Positions 11,873-22,612 of a stretch of DNA of 64,000 nt are shown here, piece after piece (the first letter of the stretch is position 1; every line of letters begins with the position of its first letter). The notes beneath the pieces were generated by a model. It was not told where the DNA came from. It made no database searches and saw only the letters and a list, made by a program, of their open reading frames with translations. Made by a program: the position numbers and the translations under genes. The stretch lies in the NCBI GenBank assembly GCA_020284085.1, contig JACEVL010000082.1, positions 849,246 through 913,245 of the forward strand, read 5' to 3'. This DNA comes from Aporrectodea caliginosa. Lineage: Eukaryota > Annelida > Clitellata > Crassiclitellata > Lumbricidae.

Positions 11873-12569
11873 CCCCCCATAGGCCTACCTTAGCAAAATG
11901 GAGTATTCGGTTTAGTTTGCATTTAGTTTGACGGTTTCTAAGTGTATCCAGTCGTAGCCTACTCGTAGGTCTACTGTTTGGATTTATTATAGGCTAGCCT
12001 ACACATAAAATATTTTAAGTTGCGTATCTTTAGTTTGTACGTCGACCTGAAATTAATTAACTTCGTTTTTGGTGATTTTGACTGGATTTTCGTCTTGGCT
12101 ATCGTGATGCGCATGACGTTGGGGGAATGGGATAGAATGGTTTATCCCCCGGATACTCTAATCCGGTTTATTCCATCCGGGGGATATGCTTTATGGGGGG
12201 TAGAATTCTCGGAACACCGGCCCCCCATAGGCCTACCTTAGCAAAATGGAGTATTCGGTTTAGTTTGCATTTAGTTTGACGGTTTCTAAGTGTATCCAGT
12301 CGTAGCCTACTCGTAGGTCTACTGTTTGGATTTATTATAGGCTAGCCTACACATAAAATATTTTTAAGTTGCGTATCTTTAGTTTGTACGTCGACCTGAA
12401 ATTAATTAACTTCGTTTTTGGTGATTTTGACTGGATTTTCGTCTTGGCTATCGTGATGCGCATGACGTTGGGGGAATGGGATAGAATGGTTTATCCCCCG
12501 GATACTCTAATCCGGTTTATTCCATCCGGGGGATATGCTTTATGGGGGGTAGAATTCTCGGAACACCGG
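11873..12569. repeat. 348-bp head-to-tail tandem duplication
   Basis: Unit 1 (11873-12220) and unit 2 (12221-12569) are near-identical; I see one inserted T in unit 2 near 12361-12365. Both start with CCCCCCATAGGCCTACCTTA. Each unit holds a perfect 12-bp inverted repeat, TATCCCCCGGAT and ATCCGGGGGATA, about 20 bp apart. The repeated open frame of about 70 codons in each unit has no recognisable motif and I do not call it a gene. Confidence 0.9.
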
Positions 12570-13603
12570 CTTCAGGGGCAATGTTAATCTAGAAATTTTT
12601 ACCGGTGCGGCTTTCTGGTCGTTAAAAAAGAACCGGAACACCAATCCGGTGCGTTTCGGTCCCAACCGATCCCTGCTGTTCGCGGGTAGGCCTAATAATA
12701 TTGCGCCAAAGGCCGCCTCTGTGATGCTTGTCAGATCATTCGCGTGAAATTTTCTAGTTTTAGATGATTTTAATAACACCTACAATCATCGCCGCATGGC
12801 AGACGCCACATGGTTGGTGAGAACTAGAAACGACCAGTCAGGAGTTTCGACGTGCTTCTCCGGTAGGCTAAGCCCTCAGAACGGGACTCAAAAGATTACA
12901 GCAACACACATGTTGACAAGACTATCGTGGATGTAGTCTTCTCGGGCACTATACTTCGAATAATTATGTGGACTTTGCATCACCAGGTTTCAATTAACTC
13001 CCCATTCTTCGAACCGAATACCATCATTACACCAGGCGGCTAACAGGCTGCTTCACACGCTAATTTCGATCTTGATATTTAGCGTGAATTTATTTAACTA
13101 TGGGGAGGGGGAGAGCGCTAGCCTTGATTCCACCAGTTGAGGGCGAACTTTGTCGAAATCGAGGTTGACCTCCACTATCATTTATGTAACAAGTTACATC
13201 TGTGTCAACCTGTCTCTATGAACGTCTATTGAAATGACTGTTTGATCATATCCACATTTACAATTTACCATACTTACCTATCTACATGCATACCTATTTA
13301 ACTACCTACCAGCCAACCAGTAAGTCAAAAGTCGCGACGTTATCAAAAACACTTGATATTCTATTAAAGGAAAGTCCAAGTGTTTGCGCTGGCTATAATT
13401 GACATCTGAGCCAAGACAGAAGTAGCTATAGACTGACGATGTCATTTAAATGGCGACGGTCGTAATTATTTTTGCATTGCAACCAAGTAACCAACCCATC
13501 CACCTATCTACATAAACCAAATTCAATATATCACTCACAAAATTATCAGCATCCCAACTCACGGTCTAAGTCTTTCCACACAGCATCGAAACTTCTTTTG
13601 CCA
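12570..13603. other. 3' flanking region of fucosyltransferase copy 1
   Basis: No gene is supported. About 12700-13050 is related to 42700-43170, which lies upstream of fucosyltransferase copy 3. The stretch 13270-13460 (tacttacctatctacatgca, then aaaagtcgcgacg) is related to 23630-23860, downstream of copy 2. These are pieces of the segmental duplication. Confidence 0.45.
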
Positions 13604-14644
13604 CTACTCCAGCGGTACCCAGTCCGAGGGAAAATAGTTTTCACGGTTCAGCTGGTAATAAAACTGGCTTCCATTTCTTGGCCAATCCGTGTAGAAGACA
13701 GAGGTCTTCTTAGCAAGCCAAGCTGCCCACCATCCAAAACTTCCGGTTGATATAATAACCCCGTCACACTTCGACAACACAGCCAGATCGAACGCAGCTG
13801 TTTCGCCATCCGTGAAATTGATAATCGCGTTCGAAATGTTTTTTGGAAGATTCGTCACGGACCAGTTGCGATCCTGGGTGGCTACGACGAAGTTCACTGA
13901 AATGTAACGATCCGTGAAGTACCGAAAGGCAGAATGGAAGTAGCTAACGTCGGCGACTGAAATTCCCCACTGATTGTTAAGAAAGTCCCCGCGACGTACG
14001 TGAACCCCAATTCGAGTTAAACTGAATGGAAGCGTGGAGAGATAGCGCTCTGCCGTGTTAGAAACAATTTCTCGAAATCGAAGGAGTCTACGTAGTTCGT
14101 ACTCGTATTGTTCAGCGTACCGGTACGTTTGACTAAATCCGCATACGAGTAGGGTTTCATTGGTAAGCGCGAGAGATTCTACGAATTTTGGATCATCAAA
14201 ACGCTGGTCGTAATCGTAAGGTTCCAGGTGGAGGTCCTTGCAAGGGCAGATTTGTTTCTGAAGATCATCGTATCGCGGAATATCCAGCTGGAAGATCTGA
14301 TCGAGGTACCAACCGGTGCGTGGCATTACTAGGGTTCTTCCGGTCACGCGTGCTACGTGCAACATGGACGCAAGGAAAAACAAGTGGTTTCCGGTTCTGT
14401 GATATCCAGTGAGACGTGGTCGACACAGGCTGACGTACTTACGGTGTAATGTTGCTCCACTTCCATTTGCCAATGTATATATAGATGGAGAATCGGAAAA
14501 ATTACACCCGCAGGATGGCAAATCCGGTGGAACGTATTTCCGATGAATTAAACGAAGTCCTTTCAGATTAATTAAATGAAGCGAAATAAAACAGAAGAGA
14601 ATCAAAGCAATGGCGATTACTTGATAAGGCGTTTTCCAAAACAT
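13604..14644 (-). CDS. GT11 alpha-1,2-fucosyltransferase-like protein, copy 1 (346 aa)
   Basis: Predicted Golgi type II enzyme that would transfer L-fucose from GDP-fucose to the 2-position of a terminal galactose-like sugar on glycans; the acceptor is not known. A short cytoplasmic tail is followed by a signal-anchor at residues 8-25, a short stem with the sequon NFS (48-50), and the catalytic domain. Family motifs are GNHLFFLAS (85-93), HVRRGD (215-220, the GDP-fucose-binding motif I) and STGSFGWWAAWLA (299-311). Length is normal for GT11. One exon, no stops. The ATG at 14644 aligns with those of the three paralogues. A conserved AG|G 40 nt upstream (exon edge at 14684) suggests a 5'UTR intron. 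The loop after HVRRGD is of the short type (FLNNQWGISVADVSY), as in copy 2. The stem repeat is single and diverged. Confidence 0.93.
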   Translation of the reverse strand: MFWKTPYQVIAIALILFCFISLHLINLKGLRLIHRKYVPPDLPSCGCNFSDSPSIYTLANGSGATLHRKYVSLCRPRLTGYHRTGNHLFFLASMLHVARVTGRTLVMPRTGWYLDQIFQLDIPRYDDLQKQICPCKDLHLEPYDYDQRFDDPKFVESLALTNETLLVCGFSQTYRYAEQYEYELRRLLRFREIVSNTAERYLSTLPFSLTRIGVHVRRGDFLNNQWGISVADVSYFHSAFRYFTDRYISVNFVVATQDRNWSVTNLPKNISNAIINFTDGETAAFDLAVLSKCDGVIISTGSFGWWAAWLAKKTSVFYTDWPRNGSQFYYQLNRENYFPSDWVPLE

Positions 14645-15240
14645 GCTGTTTCTGCTCCCTTGTGACTTCTATAGCGCCACTCTCCTGTAATGTAAAAGTG
14701 TCAATGGTCAGGCTACACAATAATGATCAATACATTCCCAGACAAAGAGAGATTTGTAATAATAGTTGAAAACGACGATCAAAAGGAGTATATAGCCTCT
14801 GAGGATTTTTCCAGTTTTGATATATTGTCTTCTGTTAAAAATATCAACAAGTTTTGAACTTCTAGTTTCAGTAGTACATGAATGTTTCAATCTAACATGT
14901 AGTCATTTGACTCGTTTCCCGCATGGTTTTAAATAAAATGAACCAGAATTAACAAGTAATTACTGGGCAAATACTGCATTTGTACTTACTTTCATTCAGG
15001 CACTTGAAATTCTTCAAATTTTTAAGATTTTGTTCACTATGTTGACAAGTTATTGTTTGGTTAGTAATTGCCATAATCGAGTCCGATTTCTTAATTGCTC
15101 CCTTCCCCCACCCCCCGCCAAAATACCTTGGCCTGCGGCGGCAGATTGGTAGATCTGTCTCTGAATGTCTGTCAGGATTTTGACTCTCATCTGCTATGAT
15201 TTAGCCAATTGCTGGCGGCGCTCGCACTGCAAAGCGGATC
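14645..15240. other. 5' region of fucosyltransferase copy 1
   Basis: The 40 nt before the ATG (ggcgctatagaagtcac in gene orientation) and the preceding pyrimidine-TTACAG|GAG are conserved in all four paralogues. Further out, copy 1 has lost the CAT microsatellite present upstream of the other copies. No first exon could be identified. Confidence 0.5.
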
Positions 15241-15400
15241 ATGCGGGTCAGTAGTGTAGTCCTAAAAAATGAAGTGGGGGAACGCCTGGATATTGAAGTA
15301 AGCAAAAAGTGCAATCTTGCAAGAATTTAGCATAGTGTGAGAAAAAAGTGAGGGAACGGCGTTCCCCCACGTTCCCCCCCACTACACCACTGATGCGGGT
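15241..15400. mobile_element. Small hAT-like MITE (144 bp) with 8-bp duplication
   Basis: The element 15249-15392 starts CAGTAGTGTAGT and ends ACTACACCACTG (11 of 12 bp inverted). It is flanked by the exact 8-bp repeat ATGCGGGT (15241-15248, 15393-15400). It has no coding capacity. Confidence 0.9.
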
Positions 15401-17180
15401 TCGACGCTTCTCTAAGATGACAGCATAAGCGACCTTTGCCACCGAAGGCATTTCCAAACTAATTTCTGAGTCGTCAGTCTGGACAATGGCTTCGTCTTGA
15501 TGTTCATGATATGGGAGGCTGGTGGGTGGTTGAGCAATGAATCGTTTATATATAGTGCCTACGTTACCCTGCCGGTTTTGACACTTTAGAATGTCCCACA
15601 AAGGGCCGTGATTGGCTGCTGAACCTTTGGCTGGCCCCACGAAGCTGCCAGAAGAAAACATCCACGTGGCATACAGGCGCCAGACTGTCTTCTGCCATCT
15701 TCGCCTTTTCGTCGGCTCACTCTTGCTTGGCTGCCCTAGCAGATTTCTTACAGTCTTTGTTGAAAGATTAACAAAATCCGCTCAGTGATCTAAGTCACAC
15801 TCCAGCCTACATGTACATGAGACTCTACAGTAAGTAACTGCATGCTCTTGAGTGATGGATCAAGACTAATGGAAGAAAATTTCAAGCCCCATAGAGTCAC
15901 CCCCTAAAAATTATTCACCAGATTTACACAAATCCCAGGACCAAACCTGAGAAGGGTCGAAGGGGACATCTGACCCTACCCCTTGGAGAAGCTAATGGGT
16001 TGAATTACGGAGTGATAGAAAATAAACCAGAAAATAGCGAAACTGAAGGAAAATCTTTTCAGCACTGTATGAAAGTGAAAAAAAGGACAAATGAAGTTGA
16101 AAACCCAAAGATATAGGGATGAGGAAGTCAAGCGAACGAAAAAAGTCAGGACAGTATATGACAAAAAAATATGACATAAAATTTAAAAGAAAATGTAGAG
16201 ATGTCAAATTAGTTAATCGTCTTGAGCTTTGCGTATAAAAATATGTCGTAAAAATTTGTCAGTACTTCACAGCCCCGTACTTTACAAAATTCTGGACCCG
16301 TTCTTGGTCTTAGAGGTTGTGAACAGTTGTTCAATTTGCAGTTCCTAGTTAAGTACAACCATGCAGGGAGGCCAAGTTGCAAGTATGAATAGTAAAGTTG
16401 CGTCAACTTTGAGAATGGTCGAGACAATACTTAGGTCAGTAGGTTAGTTGGTAGGTAGGCAAATATGTCGGTGGGTAGATAGGGTAATCTTCCATGGATG
16501 CCATAGTGAACGTAGGGCCGGGGTTCTTTCTGGTTTTCTTCATTTGACCCGACAATGGATAAATTGCAGGGTCTGGGAAACAGGGTTCGTCAATACCGCT
16601 GGGCCCGTCGTTTTATTAACGGCAGGCCCCCAAAATCTTGCGCTTGGTGACAGAGGCATGTGCGTGCGAACAACTTTCTAGAATCGCCGCAATGAGTCCA
16701 CTTGTAAATTTAGAATCCGCAATCGTTTGACTACAGATCACGTGGGTATAACTATGGTTAAAAGAAAATGATTATTGCGACACACATCTGTAGATAGCTT
16801 TAGGGAAGCTAGAGTGGAGTCACTTTAGAAGTTTTGAAAGGAGCAATAAAATGTCCAGTTACATACCTTGATTCTCTTTTACCTTTGGAAGAATCTATAT
16901 CAAACGAAGAAGTTTAATGACCTTAGAAATGTCTAGTACATAGCGGTATACCTAGCTCTTGTCAGTATACGATCACTAGAACATCATCGAACCGACGAAA
17001 GGGATTTTGTTATCGCTGGGAACTATTATAATAGTTGGCATAGTTTCCTGCTATTGTCATCCATTAATTTAACAAGAAAAGTCTGCTCTTTGAAAAATAA
17101 TGCCTGGAAACAGTAGACACTAATGCACGCCATATCTGTATATATAGTGTCTAGTGCATGAAGCAATTGCTGTAGCCTGT
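15401..17180. other. Upstream part of duplicated unit 1, no gene
   Basis: The block at about 16250-16490 (aaattctggacccgttcttg, gcgtcaactttgagaatgg, gttagttggtaggtaggc) is shared with 25610-25800, 42020-42200 and 62870-63070, each upstream of a fucosyltransferase copy. It may hold promoter or first-exon sequence, but no signal is decisive. The remaining open frames have no recognisable features. Confidence 0.5.
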
Positions 17181-17185
17181 TGCCA

Positions 17186-17187
<2 letters not shown>

Positions 17188-17222
<35 letters not shown>
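17188..17222. repeat. (TA)n microsatellite
   Basis: Pure TA repeat, followed at 17224-17247 by a small inverted repeat (aaacggta and taccgttt). Confidence 0.9.
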
Positions 17223-17225
<3 letters not shown>

Positions 17226-17804
17226 CGGTATTATATACCGTTTTGAACTATTAAACAAAACGGACTGGCGATAGACGACTTCCGACTTTGTGCTTGACAC
17301 CAGAGTCAAACGTTGGCAAAACGTTTCTTGTGAATCTAGCGTCTGCGCCTACGAGAAAATAATGTGCAGATTGTTCTTTTGAGACGTATAGCATAATTGT
17401 GGCCGTTCAGTTATTAATATCGAGATATTATCTTAGTTCATGACCTATGCTCAGAAAATGTCTCTCGACTATAAGATGTTGACTGATAACAGCAGCTTAG
17501 CCCAATTTTTAACCTTCAGGATGTCGCGTGCAAATGCGATATAACAATTGATAAGCTAATTAGAAGTAGCAGGCAGACTGAACTTCAACCGACAAAGACA
17601 AACTGTTATATGAATTTGAGACGCACACACGCACACGCACATACATACGTACACATGTATGTATATATGTATATATTTAGACAAAGAGTTACATGCATGT
17701 AGTGATTAGTTAAGGTAGAGATGTTCAGGTGAATGGAGCACCTGACACAGACACAATCATTGAAATAGGAAATGTATTTGACTGGGATTAAGTTGATTTA
17801 AGAG

Positions 17805-17805
17805 A

Positions 17806-17880
<75 letters not shown>

Positions 17881-18316
17881 AACAGACAGATAGGGAGAGA
17901 GACACACATAGAGAGAGAGACACACAGAGAGAGACAGAGAGAGACAGAGAAACAGAGAGACAGACAGAGACAGACAGAGAGAGACAGATAGATAAGGAGG
18001 GAGAGAGAGACACACAGAGAGAGACATAGAGAGACACACACACGCAGACAGACAGACAGAGAGCAGAAAGACAAACAGACTGAGACAGAGATAAAGACAG
18101 ACACAAACACAGGCACCGAGATAGACACAGAGACAGACACAGATGCAGAGACAGAGACAGTCTCAGACAGACACATATACAGAGACAGACACAGAGACAG
18201 AGACATATACAGAGAGAGACAGAGACACAGAGACACAGAGACAGAGACATAGACAGAGAGAGACATAGACAGAGAGACAGACAGAGACAGAGACCTAGAG
18301 ACAGACAGACAGAGAC

Positions 18317-18365
<49 letters not shown>
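17805..18365. repeat. Large imperfect purine microsatellite (GAGA / CAGA / CACAGAGA)
   Basis: About 560 bp of one-strand-biased gaga, cagaca and acacaga repeats, with a pure (GACA)n run at 17822-17880 and (GA)n at both ends. Long open frames here, rich in Ser/Leu/Cys on the minus strand, are artefacts of the repeat. The unique sequence at 18366-18635, open on the minus strand, shows no motif and is not called. Confidence 0.95.
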
Positions 18366-18372
<7 letters not shown>

Positions 18373-18639
18373 AGCTTGAAGAATGATCGTGTCAAATAAC
18401 ATTCCACTATTCTTGTCCATGTGTGGTCCAACAGGCCTCTTCCAACCTCTAGCTGGAAAGCGTTGATCCGAACGAAAGACCCTGCCATGGTCTGGACTTT
18501 CGTTTCCAGCCGGATGTTAATGTTCAATGTTCCTTGTTGAAGGCTACTCGTACAATCTCTGGCGATGGCTATGGTTGATTGAAATTGAGAACAGACGTGA
18601 AAATCCGCGAACCAGCTCCATCTGATATTCCCCACTCGT

Positions 18640-20057
18640 ACATTATCCCAGCGGTTTTCAAACTTTATTTTTATTGTACCACCAGGTAAAAGAAGTCGAT
18701 TGTTGGCGTACCACCAGAATAGATCTAATCAAAAACAACAGGTAAGCGCAAAGTCCCCTTGCAATTAATTTTGGGGGGGGGGCATCGTAAGTTCTCTTGC
18801 AAGGTGTGGAGCGGGTATTAGGGTAGCCTAGTCGTAGATAGACAAATAAAAACTTTGTTTTAAGTTAAAGAATGTAATTGTTATCAACAGAAAGGGGGAA
18901 AATTTGTAAAATCACTATTGGACAACGGTTAATGTGGGCTGTGGGCTTGTTTCGAAAAGCACAGATTTACAATTATATGGTTTAATATTTGTTTAATATT
19001 TCAATAGTTAGTCAAAAAAAGATAGACATAAATTCATCGAAACTTAGTTTCCTTGTCGTAGACCAACTCTCTACATGAATTTTAGAGAGTAGGTTAACGT
19101 TAAGCTGAATTATAGAGCGCCAGGTGTTTTAATCCAAGGAAACCATGAGGATCATGACGATTGCGATCCTTTGCATTTATAATCTCCTGTTCGCTTGATC
19201 CATCTGACACTGTATGGCTTCCGATTTAGGTAAAGGCTTCAACAACCTCAAACTTATTACATTGGATGTAACCATTGACAGTACCTGGTTAATTTATTGG
19301 AAGTTATGACAATGGTTTTAACTAAACGGTTTGGCCTCCCTGCTCATAATGTATTATCATTGACAGATTTAGACAAATTAAAAACAGGTCTGCTCGTGTA
19401 GGCCTACCGTTTTCATAGTAGAAGGTTACCTTCATCATTTAATAATTATTTTCATCAGGGCTCATCTGTGCATGCACATTACACAACAGTTTCTCAAACC
19501 TATGGAACTGATTTTGCTTGCTTGACAGTTACACAGCTTCAATAAAATGTTCAAGACCAACATTATGATTTAGAATAGACATCCAGCTGACCTGACCAAG
19601 TTACAAACCCTCAGTCTATTTAAAAGGACTCGAAGTATTAACTTTGAAATGTGCAATAACTGCCGTTTGTTCTCGCATTTGCACTGTGCACTGTCACTAC
19701 ATTCTGTTTTATGTTTTTGTCATAACTTATAAACACACTGTATACGCCATTACCTATTAACACATTATAAAACCGCCTGTATAGCAATCACGGGAATTAT
19801 GGTTTGTCTGTAGCGGGACTTGTCCCTTTTTTGGCGATCCTTTGAGCACAGAAACCAAGTCATGCAAGAACTTTTAATGGTCTGTTTGAGGCACGTGCAC
19901 TCGTGCAGTCTATTTGTGTCTCAAAAGATGGTGCGACATGACATTGCGTCGTATCAGCAGAGCCAAGTACCTAGCTGCCTGACCAATGAGAATTATAGCC
20001 ATAATATTATGCTGGCTAGATGTCTAGGCTGCCACTGCCTCATTCACCAGGTGGCTT
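18640..20057. other. Intergenic stretch, possible truncated hAT end
   Basis: At 18650 'CAGCGGTTTTCAAACTTT', followed by 'gtaccaccagg', resembles a hAT terminus of the common CAG.GGTTCTCAAACTTT form, but no right end was found. A run of ten G lies at 18773-18782. No gene is supported. The last part (20028-20061) is homologous to 33376-33405. Confidence 0.4.
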
Positions 20058-21205
20058 ACATGGGTATATTTCACAACCGGAGGCAAATTAGATAAATTTC
20101 CGTCTTCTCCTTTCGGCGGCTTACACAAAGAGTAAAATTATAATTTATAATTTTTAAATACATCATATGGCATAAGTTAGTTATAAAAAATTATTTCTGT
20201 TATATTATTTAGATGATTAGTATGAGAAAAAAATTATAAAGTCCAATTTTAACTCGAAATTGCATTGTCCTTTCTAATGGTGCGTCAGTTCAACGTTACG
20301 TTAGGGTAACAGTTGAAGCGCTGAACTAATGTTTTATAATTTTTAGATCATTAACTTACATATATCCATTGCTCCATATGGTTTTTATTAACTTATTAAC
20401 GAATTAAATAATTAAAAATAAATAAAACCCTCTGTCTTCAAATATTGCTTACAACTCCGTTACGAATGGGTTTCTGCCATCTGTTGAATAAACTGAAAAC
20501 TCAATTTTTTTAAATTGACATCTTCGATAGCAGGGAACATTTCTGCATTGATTTTACCAAAAGAAATCAATATGGATGTTTGCTTCTGTTGACAATTTTC
20601 GAAAATTTATCCGGTAATGTTATAGTATAAAAAAGATTTACAACTCCGTGACTGTAATTATTGCATTTTGCGTATATATAATTTTTTTCTTTCAAAAATA
20701 ATATTGAAACTGACAGCCTGGCCACTATAAACTAACTATTTTTTATATCTTAACTCGCCCGGTAAGCGTGGAGACCTAATTATGAATATTTTACAACTCC
20801 GTTACTACAACTCCGTTACTTTATTTTTCTATTAAAATGAATTTATTTAATGGTACATGTAGATAATTTGTCGTTATGATAATTTAGGTTGCTGTGTAAT
20901 AATTTAATGCACACTTAATACTAAGTAATCACTAATTATAAACAGTGGCGGTATATTGTAATGCCTATTTATTACGTAACGGAGTTGTAAATATTTAAGA
21001 ATCAAAGTTGTATGTGTTTCACATAGTAAAAAAACTAAAATGAAAAATTAGGCCAAATCTGACAAATTTAAGCTCTGCTCAATATTAAGTTGGCTTCAGC
21101 ACTGCCACGCAAATATTTGTGTAAGAAATTTTTTACATTTTTCATGACTTTATTTTTCTCTAATTCTATTTCTGAATTTGCCTCCGGTTGTGAATATACC
21201 CACAT
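20058..21205. mobile_element. 1.14-kb inverted-repeat DNA element with repeated ACAACTCCGTTAC motif
   Basis: The element 20062-21201 has inverted ends GGGTATATTTCACAACCGG (left) and GGGTATATTCACAACCGG (right, reverse-complemented); the match continues into 'aggcaaatt'. It is flanked by ACAT (20058-20061, 21202-21205). The related block at 33390-33420 lacks the insert, which supports these ends. Inside, ACAACTCCGTTAC occurs at 20451, 20793 and 20807, with one base changed at 20640 and reverse-complemented at 20976. No transposase is visible. The superfamily is not identified. Confidence 0.8.
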
Positions 21206-21372
21206 ATCGTTTAACTAACACATTGTTTAACCCATTGTGTGTATTGGAATCGGTTATCGTGGTACAGATCTCGACTACTTTATTCATATAATATTTAAAA
21301 TTCAGCACCAAGTCCTCATGTCAGGATACAACATGATTAATTTGCATGACGGCTTAATACATATCCATAATT

Positions 21373-21605
21373 ATTAATTATCATTATCCGATAGCGCATT
21401 GGATAACACACTGGCATAGAGAGCGAGAGGTACCGAGTTCGAGTCCCGTAGAGCGGACATGCTTTGTAGGCTGCTATTAGCGCCGTGTATTGCAGGCTGT
21501 CTGTTCTGTTAGTAGTTAAGATTTGTTGTTTCAATTGCATAACATATCAGTGCGTTTGTCAGGCGCTTCAATAAAGAAAAGATTATTATTATTATTAATT
21601 ATCAT
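21373..21605 (+). mobile_element. tRNA-derived SINE with (ATT)n tail and 12-bp target duplication
   Basis: The SINE body (21385-21593) has a tRNA-like head with box A-like 'tagcgcattgg' and box B-like 'gagttcgagtccc', then a unique body ending 'tttgtcaggcgcttcaata' and an ATT tail. A 12-bp perfect repeat ATTAATTATCAT flanks it (21373-21384, 21594-21605). The paralogous block near 33590 has no insertion. A second copy of the family is at 36528-36802. Confidence 0.85.
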
Positions 21606-22309
21606 ATGAGTGATATCACAATAGCTTCTACCCTGTAGCCCGCTTAGCAAACCTGGCCTGTGTAGGCAAGCCAGTATGTGCGCTCCTTGTTAACCCGGGC
21701 GGAGAGCGATACAGCAGGAAAGACTTTTGACTTCAGGTCATGAAAAGCTAATCGGTGAAGAGATTTCCCCAGCCATGAACAGGAAAGCGTGATGTAGGTC
21801 ACTGGTCGTTTAGAATGTTAATGTTTGAGAATTTCTCGGCGCCCACAAAAGCGACGACACGGAGACCATCTTATTCACCGACTCTATGTCAGAAACGATA
21901 TAACGAGATTAACGACTCTGCTTGATACTTCTGTCTGGGTTGTCTTCCGTAGACTTGCTCTTTTCCCGCGGTTACCCACTAGGAAGTGGGGGTCAAACTT
22001 ATTAAATGGTGGCCTATACCTGTCATGTCACAACTCCGTCGATGCGTGTCTGCGGAATTTAAATACTGAAAAATCAATGGCATTTAATGTTCACCATACA
22101 ACACCATTATATGCACTGACCTACATGCACATTGTGGTGTGTATATATATACATGTATATGCAATTATGCATCTTATTTCTTGATACACGATGATCTTGT
22201 TTTTATTTCAATAAGTTCATCGGGTTAAATCTTCACCACCAGCGTCCATTTCAGTCGGTGCTACTCATTTGAGTTATCCGTGAGCGGATAACACTAGCCT
22301 CATATTCAA
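21606..22309. other. Duplicated intergenic block, no gene
   Basis: About 21610-21830 (gtgcgctccttgttaaccc, agcaggaaagacttttgact, aagctaatcggtgaagag) is clearly related to 33590-33800 between copies 2 and 3. No coding potential was recognised. Confidence 0.5.
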
Positions 22310-22612
22310 CCAAACTGATCTGAATTGACCGACTTTGGACCGGCAGGTGTGTGCATTTCAATAAGCCAGTATTTTCTCATGGCCATCTTTAGGCTACTTG
22401 GCTCTATCAAGATCTAAGAATCCACACGAGTTGAAAATTTTGATCTTCCAGGAAAACTCCAAAGCAACCGAAAGAGTTTTACGCAAAACATTGTTTACAA
22501 CGAGATTTTCACAAATTTATGAACTCACAAGGCCGTTAGCATTGTCACGCACATTGGAATAGACACACTTTCAAATTTCTTTTAACCGCCTTCGGACGGG
22601 CAAACATCTAGT
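22310..22612 (+). mobile_element. Helitron 3' terminal fragment (paralogue of 38083-38410)
   Basis: Related over its length to the fragment at 38083-38410. The decayed translation includes 'TQNIVYNEIFT', as in Pif1-type Helitron helicase C-termini. It ends with a short hairpin, CCGCCTTCGGACGG, followed by gcaaacatCTAG and then T, the typical Helitron 3' terminus (hairpin plus CTRR). Stops and frameshifts are present. Confidence 0.7.

Noticed and set aside
12020..12587. Repeated ~70-codon open frame in each unit of the tandem duplication
   Set aside because: The repeat is a DNA duplication; the frame has no motif and both identical frames prove nothing about coding.
17757..18635. Long minus-strand open frame of 292 codons rich in Ser, Leu and Cys
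   Set aside because: It is produced by the gaga/cagaca microsatellite; the ~90 unique codons before it carry no recognisable motif and no relative in the other gene units.
18650..19500. Complete hAT element starting at CAGCGGTTTTCAAACTTT
   Set aside because: Only the left end is convincing; the candidate right end near 19490 does not pair and no 8-bp duplication was found.
21385..21460. Possible tRNA gene (box A and box B-like sequences)
   Set aside because: The head is degenerate, is attached to a SINE body with ATT tail and is flanked by a 12-bp target duplication; the same applies to 36528 and 29190.
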